A stretch of DNA of 64,000 nucleotides from contig JAGDZV010000001.1 in assembly GCA_049115495.1 (NCBI GenBank), positions 496,001-560,000 of the forward strand. The letters run 5' to 3'. A model generated the notes under the pieces. It saw nothing but the letters and a program-made list of their open reading frames with translations. It was not told where the DNA came from and made no database searches. The DNA is from JACPUW01 sp049115495. Its GTDB lineage: Bacteria; Bacteroidota; Bacteroidia; CAILMK01; JACPUW01. Made by a program: the position numbers and the translations under genes. This document shows positions 8,174 through 18,292 of the stretch, piece by piece. The stretch's first letter is position 1; every line of letters starts with the position of its first letter.

Positions 8174-10348
8174 ATGATTCGTTTTACAGCTTTACAATCA
8201 GTAAATCAACTAAAAACAACAGATGTTGCTCATGAAACTAAAAAGTCAGATATACTTGGCAAGTACGTTTTTAGCAATGATAAACTTGAAAGATACTTAG
8301 GTAAGCAGGCGTACAAAGCATTTAAAAATGTAATTGATGCTGGTGAGAATATAACAGAAGACTTGGCTGATCAAATTGCTGCAGCTATGAGAACCTGGGC
8401 CATGGAACATGGTGCAACACACTACACTCACTGGTTTCAACCTCTTACTGGTTTAACTGCTGAAAAACACGATTCATTCTTAGATATATTTAACGGACAA
8501 GGTATTGAGAAGTTTTCTGGTGGAGCTCTCATTCAACAAGAGCCAGATGCATCAAGCTTTCCAAATGGTGGAATTCGCCAAACTTTTGAAGCAAGAGGGT
8601 ATACCGCATGGGATCCAACTTCTCCGGCATTTTTAATGCAGAGTGGTGGTGGGCATACATTATGTATCCCAACAATTTTTGTTTCTTACACAGGAGAAGC
8701 ACTTGATTATAAAGCACCATTATTAAAGTCAGTTCATCAGCTTGACCTTGCAGCTACTGCAGTTTGCAAATATTTTGATGACAAGGTAAATAAGGTAACA
8801 GCAACTTTAGGCGTAGAACAAGAGTATTTTCTAGTAGATGCTGCTCTTTTTAATGCCAGACCTGATCTTGTAATTGCCGGAAGAACATTGCTGGGCCATT
8901 CTCCTGCAAAAGGTCAGCAGCTTGATGATCATTATTTTGGTTCAATTCCTGAGAGGGTACAAACCTTCATGATTGACTTTGAAAATGAATGCTTAAAGCT
9001 TGGTATTCCATTAAAAACAAGACATAACGAAGTAGCACCTTCTCAATTTGAATGTGCACCAAACTTTGAAGAACTAAACCTTGCAGTTGATCACAATCAA
9101 CTGCTAATGGATGTTATTGATAAAGTAGCCAGAAGACACAACTTTAGAGCAGTATTGCATGAAAAGCCTTATGCCAACGTAAATGGTAGTGGTAAGCATT
9201 GCAACTTTTCAATGGGTACCAACACCGGTGTTAATCTTCTTTCGCCTGGTAAAACCCCAACAAGAAACCTTAGCTTTCTTACATTCTTTGTAAATGTAAT
9301 TAAGGCTGTGAGTAATCACAACTCATTAATGAGAGCCAGTATAGCATCTGTTGGAAATGATCATAGATTGGGGGCTAATGAGGCTCCACCCGCAATTATT
9401 TCAGTATTTGTTGGAAATCAACTATCAAAAGTTTTAAGCTCGCTAAAAAATGATGACCTTGAAGCTCATGTTGACGAAAGTGAAGGGGTTATTGAAATTA
9501 ATGCACCACAAATTCCTGACCTTACTAAAGACAATACAGATAGAAACAGAACATCGCCTTTTGCTTTTACTGGAAACAAATTTGAATTTAGAGCTGTTGG
9601 AAGCACCAGTAATACTTCAGCCCCAATGACGGTATTGGCTACAGCTGTAGCAGATCAGTTGGTAACTTTTAAGGAAGAAATTGATGCCAAAATGGCAAAT
9701 GGCGAATCAAATAGCCTTGCTATACTATCTACATTACAACAATATATTACCGATTCAGAGTCAGTTTTATTTGAAGGTAATAACTACAGTAAAGAGTGGG
9801 AAGACGAAGCTGCTAACAGAGGCCTTTCAAACCATAAAACAACACCTTTAGCGCTAGATGCTTATCAATCAGAGTCAACCAAAGCCCTTTTTACTAGACT
9901 AGGTATTATGACTGAGCGCGAGCTTGAAGCTCGTCATGAGATATTATTGGAGTCTTATACCAATAAACTACAGATTGAATCTAGATTACTTGGCGAACTT
10001 GCAATGACACATGTAATTCCTGCATCGGTTAAATATTTAAACGAACTTATTGACAGTTTGGCTAAACTAAAAACACTGGGTATTGAAGCTGATACAGCGG
10101 CCATGGAAGAATCGGTTATTGAAATAACAACTCATATATCTTCGATTAAGAAGAATGTTAGATTAATGATTGAAGAACGCAAGAAAGCTAATGTGCTTGA
10201 AGAAGTTAGAGATAAGGCCATAGCTTATTGCGATAGTGTTAAACCATATTTTGACAAAGTAAGATACCACGCCGATAAACTTGAGTTGCTAGTTGACGAC
10301 AATTTTTGGCAGCTACCTAAATACCGAGAATTGCTATTCTTACGTTAG
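8174..10348 (+). CDS. glnN: Glutamine synthetase type III
   Basis: The enzyme makes glutamine from glutamate, ammonia and ATP and is the main ammonia-assimilation enzyme in many Bacteroidetes. The 724-residue length identifies the type III (GlnN) form, about 250 residues longer than type I. Family signatures include the HWFQPLTGLTAEKHDSF stretch near residue 90, GVEQEYFLVD, the ATP-binding NGSGKHCNFSMG and the arginine loop SVGNDHRLGANEAPPAI. The C-terminal 150 residues are helical, as in other GlnN proteins. The gene stands alone, with ffh divergent and a lipoprotein gene downstream. Confidence 0.98.
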   Translation: MIRFTALQSVNQLKTTDVAHETKKSDILGKYVFSNDKLERYLGKQAYKAFKNVIDAGENITEDLADQIAAAMRTWAMEHGATHYTHWFQPLTGLTAEKHDSFLDIFNGQGIEKFSGGALIQQEPDASSFPNGGIRQTFEARGYTAWDPTSPAFLMQSGGGHTLCIPTIFVSYTGEALDYKAPLLKSVHQLDLAATAVCKYFDDKVNKVTATLGVEQEYFLVDAALFNARPDLVIAGRTLLGHSPAKGQQLDDHYFGSIPERVQTFMIDFENECLKLGIPLKTRHNEVAPSQFECAPNFEELNLAVDHNQLLMDVIDKVARRHNFRAVLHEKPYANVNGSGKHCNFSMGTNTGVNLLSPGKTPTRNLSFLTFFVNVIKAVSNHNSLMRASIASVGNDHRLGANEAPPAIISVFVGNQLSKVLSSLKNDDLEAHVDESEGVIEINAPQIPDLTKDNTDRNRTSPFAFTGNKFEFRAVGSTSNTSAPMTVLATAVADQLVTFKEEIDAKMANGESNSLAILSTLQQYITDSESVLFEGNNYSKEWEDEAANRGLSNHKTTPLALDAYQSESTKALFTRLGIMTERELEARHEILLESYTNKLQIESRLLGELAMTHVIPASVKYLNELIDSLAKLKTLGIEADTAAMEESVIEITTHISSIKKNVRLMIEERKKANVLEEVRDKAIAYCDSVKPYFDKVRYHADKLELLVDDNFWQLPKYRELLFLR

Positions 10349-10426
10349 TATCAAATTTCTAAAAAAGGAATTTTCGTCGTAAGATTGACGGAAATTTAGA
10401 TTAACTCAAGGTTAAATCAACAGGAC

Positions 10427-12634
10427 ATGAGCAAATTTTTATCCTCCCTACTAGTTATTTGCCTAGTATTTCCTGTGCTTCATTCTTGTAACAAAGGCCT
10501 GCCATATGAGCTTGCGAATGAATATGGCCTAAAGCAAGAAGCTATTGAAGCGCTAGAGAAAGAATACAAGTCTACAAGAGACATGGAAAAGAAAAAGCTG
10601 CTGGCTGCAGAGCTAGGTAAGCTTTATCACTCTGTAAATAACTATACAAAAGCAGAAATCTATTACAAAACTGCAGTTAGAGATGGAGCTACTAATCCGG
10701 TTACCCATTACGAGTATGCTCAAGTTTTAAAATCAAGAGAAAAGTTTGACGATGCCGTAGTTCAATTAGAGAAATACAGCACGGCAGCAGCAGGAAACAG
10801 TGCCATTCAAAAAGAAATTGAGCTTTGTAAGCAAGTTATAGAGTGGCAAGAGAATCCGCTTGAAACAAGATATAGAGTTGAAGAAGAGAAATTTTTGAGT
10901 AACGGTAAGTATCATGACTATGCTCCTGTAATAATGCCAGAAGGTTTAGTTTTTACTTCAACTAGAACAGAAGGTGAAAAAGGAGAAAGCGCCACTGGTG
11001 GTTCAGACGACAATGCCGTAAGAGAAGGTGCACGACCTGATTTATTCATTGCCAAAGAACAAAAAGGAAAAAAGGCCAAGGGTCTTCAAAAACCTGTATT
11101 GTTTGAGCAAGAAGGACTTATAAATACAGAGTGGAGTGAAGGTATGGCTGCTTTTGACAAAAAGGCAAAGCAGATGATTTACACCACTTGTAACAGAGCT
11201 TATGAAAAAAATGAGCTAAGCAGAAATGATAGCAATTGTGTTTTGATGAGCGCTGATAGAAAAGGAAGATCATGGTCAGAGGCTCAAAGAATTCCATTTT
11301 GTACAGATTCTACTAAAGAAATTCACTACGGACATCCGTGTTTATCAGAAGACGGCAATGTGCTTTACTTTTCTAGTAATATGCCAGGCGGTTTTGGTGG
11401 TTACGATATATGGATGAGTACCTATGTTAAACGATCAAAAACATGGAGCGACCCTATTAACCTTGGAGCTACTGTAAATTCAGCCAAAGATGAAATGTAT
11501 CCACACATTTATGACAATGCGCTTTACATGTCTTCAAATGGACATCCTGGTATTGGAGGAATGGACCTTTTTGTAAGCTACGGTCGAGGTACTGAGTGGT
11601 CAGAGCCTAAGAACTTATTGGCTCCAATGAATTCTGCGGGGGATGATTTCTCTATCTTTTTTGAACGAGATAAAAAGAAAACAAGAAGAGGCGGAGATTA
11701 TGGATACTTTGCTTCAAATAGAGGAAATAACCTTGGAATTGATAATATTTACTCATTCACCGTGGTTCCATTGAACTTCACTGTTTCAGGTTATGTATAT
11801 GATAAGAAAACAGAAGAAATAATTCCAAATGCTAAAGTGACCCTTAACAACTTTGACGACACCATGAAAGTGTTTGTTAAGACTAATGAAGCAGGCTATT
11901 ATTTCATGAAATTGAATAGTGAAACCAATTATTCCCTTCACCCATACAAAGAGCGCTATGAAAGCTTAGATGAAGACCCAAGTGTAAGTACTTACGGTTA
12001 CGACGTTTCAATGGATTTTGAAAGAGATCTTTACTTAACGCCAATGCGACCTGAATTTGAGCTTGATATTCAATATGACCTTGCAAAATGGGATATTAGA
12101 CCTGATGCAGCTGAGTTGCTTGATTCATTTGCTAAAATCTTGAAGGAACATTATTACACAGAAATGGAGTTAAGCTCTCACACTGACTCTCGTGCTTCAG
12201 ATAAGTATAACGAAGAGTTAGCCCAAAAACGTGCGGAATCAGCAGTTAACTACCTTGTAAGTGTGGGAATTGAAAAAGAAAGGTTTGTGGCAAAAGGATA
12301 TGGCGAGTACAGACCTAAGGTGATTAAGGTTGATGATGCGAAGGATCCAGTAACCAAAAACAAAAAAGGTGCTTATGTACCAAAATTGACTGAAGGAAAT
12401 GAAAACCCTGTTGAAGTAACACTTACTGAATCATATATCGATGGCTTTGCTAGCACGGAAGAGATTTTTGAAGCTTTGCATCAATTGAATCGTAGAACTG
12501 AAATTAGAATATTGAGCTATGATTATAAGCCAAAAAATGCCATTGAAGAAGAAGGCTCTGAGTATATTGACCCAGACCTTTTAATTGAAGAAGAGGAAGA
12601 AGGAACCGAAGAAGAAGAAGGCGAAGGAGAATAA
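10427..12634 (+). CDS. PorE-like OmpA-family lipoprotein (TPR, PD40 propeller, regulatory-like domain, OmpA)
   Basis: The protein has 735 residues. The N-terminus is a lipoprotein signal with lipobox LHSC (Cys21). Domains follow in this order: helical TPR-like repeats (about 30-145); a PD40/WD40-like propeller (about 150-450, with repeated LYFSSNMPGGFGGYDIW-type blades); a carboxypeptidase-regulatory-like beta domain (about 455-530, starting FTVSGYVYDKKTEEIIPNA); and an OmpA-C peptidoglycan-binding domain with ELSSHTDSRASDKYNEELAQ. This is the order described for PorE of the type IX secretion system, which links the machinery to the cell wall. The OmpA domain carries an insertion, and the C-terminus is an acidic tail. 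Related OmpA proteins share this plan, so the PorE assignment is likely but not certain. Confidence 0.8.
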   Translation: MSKFLSSLLVICLVFPVLHSCNKGLPYELANEYGLKQEAIEALEKEYKSTRDMEKKKLLAAELGKLYHSVNNYTKAEIYYKTAVRDGATNPVTHYEYAQVLKSREKFDDAVVQLEKYSTAAAGNSAIQKEIELCKQVIEWQENPLETRYRVEEEKFLSNGKYHDYAPVIMPEGLVFTSTRTEGEKGESATGGSDDNAVREGARPDLFIAKEQKGKKAKGLQKPVLFEQEGLINTEWSEGMAAFDKKAKQMIYTTCNRAYEKNELSRNDSNCVLMSADRKGRSWSEAQRIPFCTDSTKEIHYGHPCLSEDGNVLYFSSNMPGGFGGYDIWMSTYVKRSKTWSDPINLGATVNSAKDEMYPHIYDNALYMSSNGHPGIGGMDLFVSYGRGTEWSEPKNLLAPMNSAGDDFSIFFERDKKKTRRGGDYGYFASNRGNNLGIDNIYSFTVVPLNFTVSGYVYDKKTEEIIPNAKVTLNNFDDTMKVFVKTNEAGYYFMKLNSETNYSLHPYKERYESLDEDPSVSTYGYDVSMDFERDLYLTPMRPEFELDIQYDLAKWDIRPDAAELLDSFAKILKEHYYTEMELSSHTDSRASDKYNEELAQKRAESAVNYLVSVGIEKERFVAKGYGEYRPKVIKVDDAKDPVTKNKKGAYVPKLTEGNENPVEVTLTESYIDGFASTEEIFEALHQLNRRTEIRILSYDYKPKNAIEEEGSEYIDPDLLIEEEEEGTEEEEGEGE

Positions 12635-12659
12635 TCTTAGTCTTATTGAAATAGAATAA

Positions 12660-12688
12660 AGCCCTGGAAGCAATTCCGGGGCTTTTTT
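12660..12688 (+). terminator. Rho-independent terminator after the PorE-like gene
   Basis: AGCCCTGGA pairs with TCCGGGGCT across a six-base loop (one G-T pair), followed by seven T. It lies 26 bases after the stop codon. Confidence 0.8.
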
Positions 12689-12790
12689 TATGAGCCACGG
12701 ATTGAAATCCATCTTTTCTGATTTTAAAATGAAAGTGAGTTTACGATTTGACATCGCATATTCTGATTATTAATTCAACTCGATATTACT

Positions 12791-14878
12791 TTACTCAATC
12801 ATTTCTAAAAAATCGTCTTCGGTAATAATTTCGACAGACTCAATGGCCTCGGCCTTTTTGAGCTTCGAGCCTGCCTTCTCACCAGCCACAAGATAGTTTA
12901 AGTTCTTTGATACCGATGATATGAGCTTGCCGCCATTGTCTTCAACAAGTTGCTTGGCTTCGCTCCTACCCATTTTACTTAATGTACCAGTAAATAGAAA
13001 GGTTTTGCCATCAAGCTTATTACTACCGCCTATTGTTTCTTCTCTTCTAAGATTAACACCTAGAGATTCAAGGTTCTTGAGCATTTGCATGTTTGCTTCA
13101 ATTTTGAAGAAATCATAAACCGTTTGCGCAACTTTTGGACCAATGTCGGGCAGCTCTTGCAATTCTTCTTGGCTTAGTTTTTCAAGATCTGGAATGTAAT
13201 CTACAGCCTTCATAAGCACTTTGGCAGTAGTTAAGCCTACGTGCCTAATACCAAGCGCGTAAAGTACTCTCTCAGCCTTTTGACTTTTAGAAGCTTCAAT
13301 ACCTTCCTTTAGCTTTTTAACTGACTTTTCTCCCCACCCTTCTAGTTCAAAAACCCTTTCATATTGTATCTGATATATATCTTCAATGGTGTTTAAAATG
13401 TCTAGCATATAAAAGCGCTTAACTATATCTCTCCCCAGGCCATCAATATTCATGGCTTCTTTTGATACAAAGTGTATCATACGTTCTTCAACCTGCGCAG
13501 AACATTCTGCGTTTACACAACGCCAAACGGCTTCACCTTCAGGCTTTTCAACCACAGTTTCACATACAGGGCATGCTTTGGGAAAATCAATTGGTTTTTC
13601 AGAACCATCTCTCAGATCTTCCATAGCCTTTACAACATACGGAATTACATCTCCAGCTCTCTCTATAAGAACCGTATCACCAATATTCAGGTCTTTTTGG
13701 CGAATTATATCTTCATTATGTAAGGAGATACTTGAAATGGTAACGCCTGCCAATTGCGTGGGTTGTACTTTACCTACAGGAGTTATAGCGCCGGTTCTAC
13801 CCACTTGAAATTCAACATCTAAAAGTTTGGTTGTGGCCTGTTTTGCCTTGAATTTATAAGCAATAGCCCACCTCGGATGATGCGCCGTAAAACCTGCCTT
13901 ATCTTGAGTTTCCCTATGGTTTGCTTTAATTACCATACCATCCGTATCATAATCATAAGTTTCCCTTTTGGCCTCCCAAGCATTTATAAAAGCATCAACT
14001 TCATTTATGTCTTTGCATAACTTGCTTTCATCAATCGGAACTTTAAAACCAAGCTTACCAAGAAGCTCAATGTTTTTATGATGATCTGTTAGTTTGGTTC
14101 TTAGCAAATCATTACCATCAGCATCAATTGCATAGCCAATTTGATAAATGAATGCATCTAGCCCACGTGCGCTCGCTTCTTTAGGATCTTTTACTCGCAA
14201 TGCGCCTGCCGCTGAATTCCTGGCATTGGCTAGGAGCTTCTCACCTCGCTTTTCGCGGTCTTCATTTATAAGGTCAAATACATCTCGCCTTATTACAATT
14301 TCACCTCTTAACTCAATTTTCTTGATCCCATATTTTGAAAAGTCGGCTTTGAAAGGAACGGACTGTATTGTTTTAACATTAGTAGTTACTTCTTCACCTT
14401 CTACCCCATCACCACGAGTTGCACCTCTACTTAAAACATCATTTTCATAAATTATGGCAATGCTCGACCCATCAAACTTGGGTTCAACCACATACTCAAT
14501 TTGCTCTTCTTCAGCTCGTTCTTTAAGTCGCTTATCAAAATCATTTAGATCTTCTGCATTGTAGCTGTTATCCAAGGAAAGCATTGGCACCGTATGAGCT
14601 ACCGTTTCAAAGCCTTCTATAAGATCAGGTGAAACTCTTTGAGTAGGTGAATCGGCCTTTATTAATTTGGGGTTTTCACTCTCAACTTTTTTAAGCGCCG
14701 CATAAAGTTGATCGTATTCAAAATCAGAAACCAATGGTTCGTTTAGTACATAGTATCGATACTCATGAAACTTCATTGCTTCAACCAAATCATCTAAATC
14801 AATGGCTGTGTGTGATTTACTAAGTAAACCTTTGGTAAGATCATTAAGCTTACGAGTTTCTTCGGTAGAGTATTTCAT
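12791..14878 (-). CDS. ligA: NAD-dependent DNA ligase
   Basis: LigA seals nicks during replication and repair, using NAD to adenylate an active-site lysine. The protein has 695 residues, the usual length. The adenylation motif is VEPKFDGSSI with Lys134. Next come the OB domain, a four-Cys zinc finger (CPVC, then WRCVNAEC), helix-hairpin-helix repeats (ALGIRHVG, ELPDIGPKVA) and a C-terminal BRCT domain (LFTGTLSKMGRSEA). The gene stands alone, convergent with the PorE-like gene. Confidence 0.98.
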   Translation of the reverse strand: MKYSTEETRKLNDLTKGLLSKSHTAIDLDDLVEAMKFHEYRYYVLNEPLVSDFEYDQLYAALKKVESENPKLIKADSPTQRVSPDLIEGFETVAHTVPMLSLDNSYNAEDLNDFDKRLKERAEEEQIEYVVEPKFDGSSIAIIYENDVLSRGATRGDGVEGEEVTTNVKTIQSVPFKADFSKYGIKKIELRGEIVIRRDVFDLINEDREKRGEKLLANARNSAAGALRVKDPKEASARGLDAFIYQIGYAIDADGNDLLRTKLTDHHKNIELLGKLGFKVPIDESKLCKDINEVDAFINAWEAKRETYDYDTDGMVIKANHRETQDKAGFTAHHPRWAIAYKFKAKQATTKLLDVEFQVGRTGAITPVGKVQPTQLAGVTISSISLHNEDIIRQKDLNIGDTVLIERAGDVIPYVVKAMEDLRDGSEKPIDFPKACPVCETVVEKPEGEAVWRCVNAECSAQVEERMIHFVSKEAMNIDGLGRDIVKRFYMLDILNTIEDIYQIQYERVFELEGWGEKSVKKLKEGIEASKSQKAERVLYALGIRHVGLTTAKVLMKAVDYIPDLEKLSQEELQELPDIGPKVAQTVYDFFKIEANMQMLKNLESLGVNLRREETIGGSNKLDGKTFLFTGTLSKMGRSEAKQLVEDNGGKLISSVSKNLNYLVAGEKAGSKLKKAEAIESVEIITEDDFLEMIE

Positions 14879-15121
14879 GGCTACTGTATAAAGTGCACAA
14901 GTTAAAACTCAAGCTTTAATTTAAAATCATGAGTTATTTGAATTGTGTGGGTTGTTTATGACAAAAGCAACTTGGCGATTCAACTTGAAATAGGGGTTGA
15001 AACCTTGAACCATTGAAGTAGTCGATTAATCTGAAATCAATTGTTACTGTTGTTTTCAATCCATTTATAATTAGGCGAAATCACCAATCCATATAGATTT
15101 TCAAAAATTGATATAGCATAA

Positions 15122-15143
15122 AAAAGGGGCTGCGCGAGCCCCA
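15122..15143 (-). terminator. Terminator of the RNase P RNA gene
   Basis: On the minus strand GGGGCT and AGCCCC pair around a CGCG-containing loop, followed by a run of T. It lies directly after the 3' end of the RNA. Confidence 0.75.
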
Positions 15144-15144
15144 A

Positions 15145-15538
15145 TTTAGTAACCTATAAGCCGGGTTCTGTCGAGCCTTGTCATTTATCTAGCCTCGCAA
15201 TTGCTCACGAGATCAATCAACCTACCCATTACACCAAAAGATTCTGAAACAAGTTCAGAATAACTTTACTTGGGCGAGCAACCCAAAATGTGTAACCTAT
15301 TTGGTTTTTCAACGCACGGGGTTTACACTGCCGGCCTTATCACTAAGAACCGCGGTGGGCTCTTACCCCACCTTTTCACCCTTTCCCTTTGCTTGCGCTC
15401 TAGGTGGTTTGTTTTCTGCTGCACTTTCCGTTGCCGAAGATCGACACCTTCCCGTTAAGAAGCGTGCTGCTCTATGTTGCCCGGACTTTCCTCCTCACCC
15501 TGCACAATACAGGATGCAGCGACAAGACAGTTACTAAA
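15145..15538 (-). ncRNA. rnpB: RNase P RNA (bacterial type A)
   Basis: This is the catalytic RNA that trims tRNA 5' leaders. On the minus strand the ends TTTAGTAACT and GGTTACTAAA pair as helix P1. The conserved blocks are all present: GAGGAAAGTCCGGGC near the 5' end, the AAAGGGTGAAAAGGTGGGGT region with GTAAGAGCCCACCG, and GACAAGGCTCGACAGAACCC before GGCTTATAG at the 3' end. The length of about 394 bases fits type A. One arm (15241-15261) is a near-perfect palindrome resembling repeats found elsewhere in this window. Short open frames on the opposite strand here are not genes. Ends are placed by P1 pairing. Confidence 0.96.
15241..15261. repeat. Palindromic element within the RNase P RNA
   Basis: ATTCTGAA and TTCAGAAT pair across the loop ACAAG (CTTGT on the RNA strand). 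Over 25 bases it differs from the palindrome at 51390-51410 at about four positions. Confidence 0.6.
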
Positions 15539-15546
15539 GCGCGAAA

Positions 15547-16857
15547 TTAGGGTTTAGTATTGTTGTAATATACTTGATAGTAATAAAGCCCTTCTAGGTA
15601 AAGCGTTTTTTCAAGTGATAGATTGTGTTTTTCCGACTTTACTTTCATTCTTTCTAGCTCATTCTTATCCGATTTCAGATATTCTATCCAGTCTTCAACC
15701 ACCTTCTTCTTTTTTCTATTTAGCACATGGTTTGGGTAAAACTCAAAGAATGAATCTTCAATAAATCCAAAACCAAACTTTTTCATTGTTGCTTCAGTAA
15801 CCACAATAAAAACCACATCAACTGATGTTAATTTAGATGTCCAATTTGAAAATTTCAAGTGGTCTCTGTGTTTGCCAACTTCATATATTCTCTGATTATA
15901 AAACCAAAACTGGCTCTCTTTAAAAGAACGACTCAAAAGCTGCCTTTGATAGAGACCTAGCCCATAGCTGTCTCCTACCATTACTGCTTTAGCCACATCA
16001 AAATTGCCAGATTCGTAATTGTAATTTGGATATGCTAATTCTTGTTGATTCAATCTACTAAAAAGGTTCATACCATCTTCAATATCGCTATCGGTCTTAT
16101 TTGCCCTAAAATTCTTGCCCATTCTAGTCCAAAAAAGGTTTGGGAGATTTTTACTTAGTAACTGCTCGCTATAGTTTATAATACTATCTGCAGCTAAAAG
16201 CATCCCATAATAGCTCCAATGAATTCCGGTTTGACTCACCAAAGGAAACGATGCAGTATCTTTCATTTGCAAAAACCAATCTCTCATATTGATGTAAGGA
16301 ATGCCGGCTTTTTTAAATCTATTTTCAAATTCAGCGTTATTTGTTTTTAATGGTTTAGCCCCTTTATAATAGTTTGGAATAAATTCAGGATAAAATGATG
16401 CTTTACCAGGAGCCATTACCACAAAAAGTTTAACATCACAAGAGTCGAGGTACTCTTTAATAAGGCCTAGCTTTTTTGTCTTTACATTCAAAGCGCTATC
16501 GGACAATAAATCTCTTCCGTAAAAAGCGTCTATGTAAGTTTTTTCATATAAAAAGCCATTTTTTCCAATAACAACATCTTTGGCATTGGCCTTCTTAAAA
16601 ACTGAATAATCAATTTGATTGTACTGCAAAAGTGCCGAGTTGAAAAAACCAAAGTTTCTTTTCACATATTCAGCTGATTGCGTTTGGAATTCTCCATTAA
16701 ACCAATTTTGAATTGAGCGTTTTGGCACCGAAACTTCATTTAACTCCCTACGCAGCTTGGGCTCTTTTATTAATTCAAACCCACCCTGCAAATAAACCAG
16801 CAGAATGAGTAGAACATATATTGCTATAAAGCCATATTTTTTTAAAACAGCCAACAT
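15547..16857 (-). CDS. AlgX/AlgJ-like O-acetyltransferase partner (SGNH/DHHW type)
   Basis: The protein has 436 residues with one N-terminal membrane anchor (about residues 9-24); the rest is predicted to lie outside the cytoplasmic membrane. The SGNH-like motifs are GDSY at 295-298 and GIHWSYYG at 211-218, the latter carrying the His-Trp pair typical of AlgJ/AlgX-like proteins. In the alginate system such proteins transfer acetyl groups, moved across the membrane by an MBOAT protein, onto polysaccharide. The start codon overlaps the end of the MBOAT gene by one base, so they are translationally coupled. The acceptor polymer is unknown; no alginate genes are visible. Confidence 0.82.
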   Translation of the reverse strand: MLAVLKKYGFIAIYVLLILLVYLQGGFELIKEPKLRRELNEVSVPKRSIQNWFNGEFQTQSAEYVKRNFGFFNSALLQYNQIDYSVFKKANAKDVVIGKNGFLYEKTYIDAFYGRDLLSDSALNVKTKKLGLIKEYLDSCDVKLFVVMAPGKASFYPEFIPNYYKGAKPLKTNNAEFENRFKKAGIPYINMRDWFLQMKDTASFPLVSQTGIHWSYYGMLLAADSIINYSEQLLSKNLPNLFWTRMGKNFRANKTDSDIEDGMNLFSRLNQQELAYPNYNYESGNFDVAKAVMVGDSYGLGLYQRQLLSRSFKESQFWFYNQRIYEVGKHRDHLKFSNWTSKLTSVDVVFIVVTEATMKKFGFGFIEDSFFEFYPNHVLNRKKKKVVEDWIEYLKSDKNELERMKVKSEKHNLSLEKTLYLEGLYYYQVYYNNTKP

Positions 16858-18275
16858 TAGAACCTAAAGTAAATAAATGGATTAAACCCAGAACCAACAA
16901 GGCTAATGGTACAAAGCAAGAAAAGGAATACAGAAAGCGTCTTTACCCAAAATGTATTCTTCGCTTTATTATATCCATAAATATGGTTTTGGATAACAAC
17001 TCCCAATTTAGATAAGGCAATAAAAGATAGACAAAGGGCCAATAACAAAACGGCAATAAACTTACGATCAATTAACACCTCAGCAAATGAAAAACTATTG
17101 CTAAAAAGCACCTTAATGTACTCAATTGCCAAATCAAAGCGATCAACACTAAAAAATATCCAGCCAATTATCACCACAAAAAAAGCATAGGCTATTGAAA
17201 TAAGACTTGGCAATTTCTTTAAATATTTACCTAAGAATAGTCGTTCCACAATAAGAAATAAACCGTGATATGCACCCCAAATTATAAAATTCCAGTTGGC
17301 ACCGTGCCAAAATCCTGATATTAGAAACACAAAAAGCAAATTAAAGTATAGCCTAAAGTTTGAATTTACTTGATTACCTCCTAGTGGTATATAAAGGTAA
17401 TCTCTCATCCAAGTTCCAAGGGTAATATGCCATCGGCGCCAAAACTCAGTTATACTCTTTGAATTATACGGATTGTTGAAATTCTCTGGAAAATTGAATC
17501 CGAGCATTCTGCCAATACCAATGGCCATATCGCTATAACCAGAAAAATCGAAATAGATCTGCATTGCATATGCTAAAATGCCAATCCACGCTATGGTGGC
17601 ATTAAGCGCTGTTCCATTAAGGGTAAGTGACTCTGATGAATACTGGGCTAAAGTATTGGCAATGAGCACTTTCTTTGACAACCCAAAAACAAACCTTATT
17701 AAGCCTTGATTAAAACCATCGGTTGTCGTTTTTCTTGACAAAACCTGGTCAGCAATGCTTCCAAATCTAACTATTGGACCGGCAATCATTTGCGGAAATA
17801 GCATGATATACAAAGTATAATCAGACCATTTACTTAAGGGCTTATGAAGCTTTCTATATACATCAATTGAATAAGTTAAGGATTGAAATGTAAAAAATGA
17901 GATGCCAATGGGAAGCGCTATATGAGCCCAAGACACTGCCCCAAATCCCATTGACTCAAACAGCAAACCAATATTATGAACAAAAAAGTTGAAGTATTTA
18001 AAGTAAGCTAGTAAACCAATATTTACGGCTACTGAACTAAACAAAAGCCATTTTCTTGAATTTGTATTGCTTGTTTGATCCAGTTTTTTGACCAAAAAGA
18101 AATTGACCATAATTGAACCGAGCAATACAAATAAAAATTTAGGCGCACCCCAAGCATAAAAGAACAAGCTGGCTACGAGTAACCAGTAGTTTCTAAATTT
18201 TGAAGGCAGAAAATAATTTACTGCCAGCACTATAGGCAGGAAATACAGCAGAAAAATTATACTGCTGAAAACCAT
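16857..18275 (-). CDS. MBOAT-family O-acyltransferase (AlgI-like)
   Basis: This is an integral membrane protein of 472 residues with about ten hydrophobic segments. The family motif SGFWHGANWNFIIWG (near residues 325-340) contains the catalytic His, and a second conserved stretch is TEFWRRWHITLGTWMRDYLY. AlgI-like proteins pass acyl groups from a cytoplasmic donor to an external acceptor. It sits between the RfaE1-type kinase and the AlgX-like gene in a tight minus-strand operon. The substrate cannot be read from the sequence. Homologues also act in peptidoglycan and other polysaccharide acetylation. Confidence 0.93.
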   Translation of the reverse strand: MVFSSIIFLLYFLPIVLAVNYFLPSKFRNYWLLVASLFFYAWGAPKFLFVLLGSIMVNFFLVKKLDQTSNTNSRKWLLFSSVAVNIGLLAYFKYFNFFVHNIGLLFESMGFGAVSWAHIALPIGISFFTFQSLTYSIDVYRKLHKPLSKWSDYTLYIMLFPQMIAGPIVRFGSIADQVLSRKTTTDGFNQGLIRFVFGLSKKVLIANTLAQYSSESLTLNGTALNATIAWIGILAYAMQIYFDFSGYSDMAIGIGRMLGFNFPENFNNPYNSKSITEFWRRWHITLGTWMRDYLYIPLGGNQVNSNFRLYFNLLFVFLISGFWHGANWNFIIWGAYHGLFLIVERLFLGKYLKKLPSLISIAYAFFVVIIGWIFFSVDRFDLAIEYIKVLFSNSFSFAEVLIDRKFIAVLLLALCLSFIALSKLGVVIQNHIYGYNKAKNTFWVKTLSVFLFLLCTISLVGSGFNPFIYFRF

Positions 18276-18292
18276 TTAAACTCGATTATTGA

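Noticed and set aside
12655..12690. Possible SRP RNA, because CTGGAAGCAATTCCGGGG resembles its apical part
   Set aside because: It is too short, and the stem with a T-run directly after a stop codon is a terminator.
13452..13808. A 118-codon open frame on the plus strand
   Set aside because: It lies wholly inside ligA in another frame; the ligase frame is full of family motifs.
15270..15537. Short open frames on the plus strand opposite the RNase P RNA
   Set aside because: They are antisense to conserved rnpB sequence and encode no recognisable protein.
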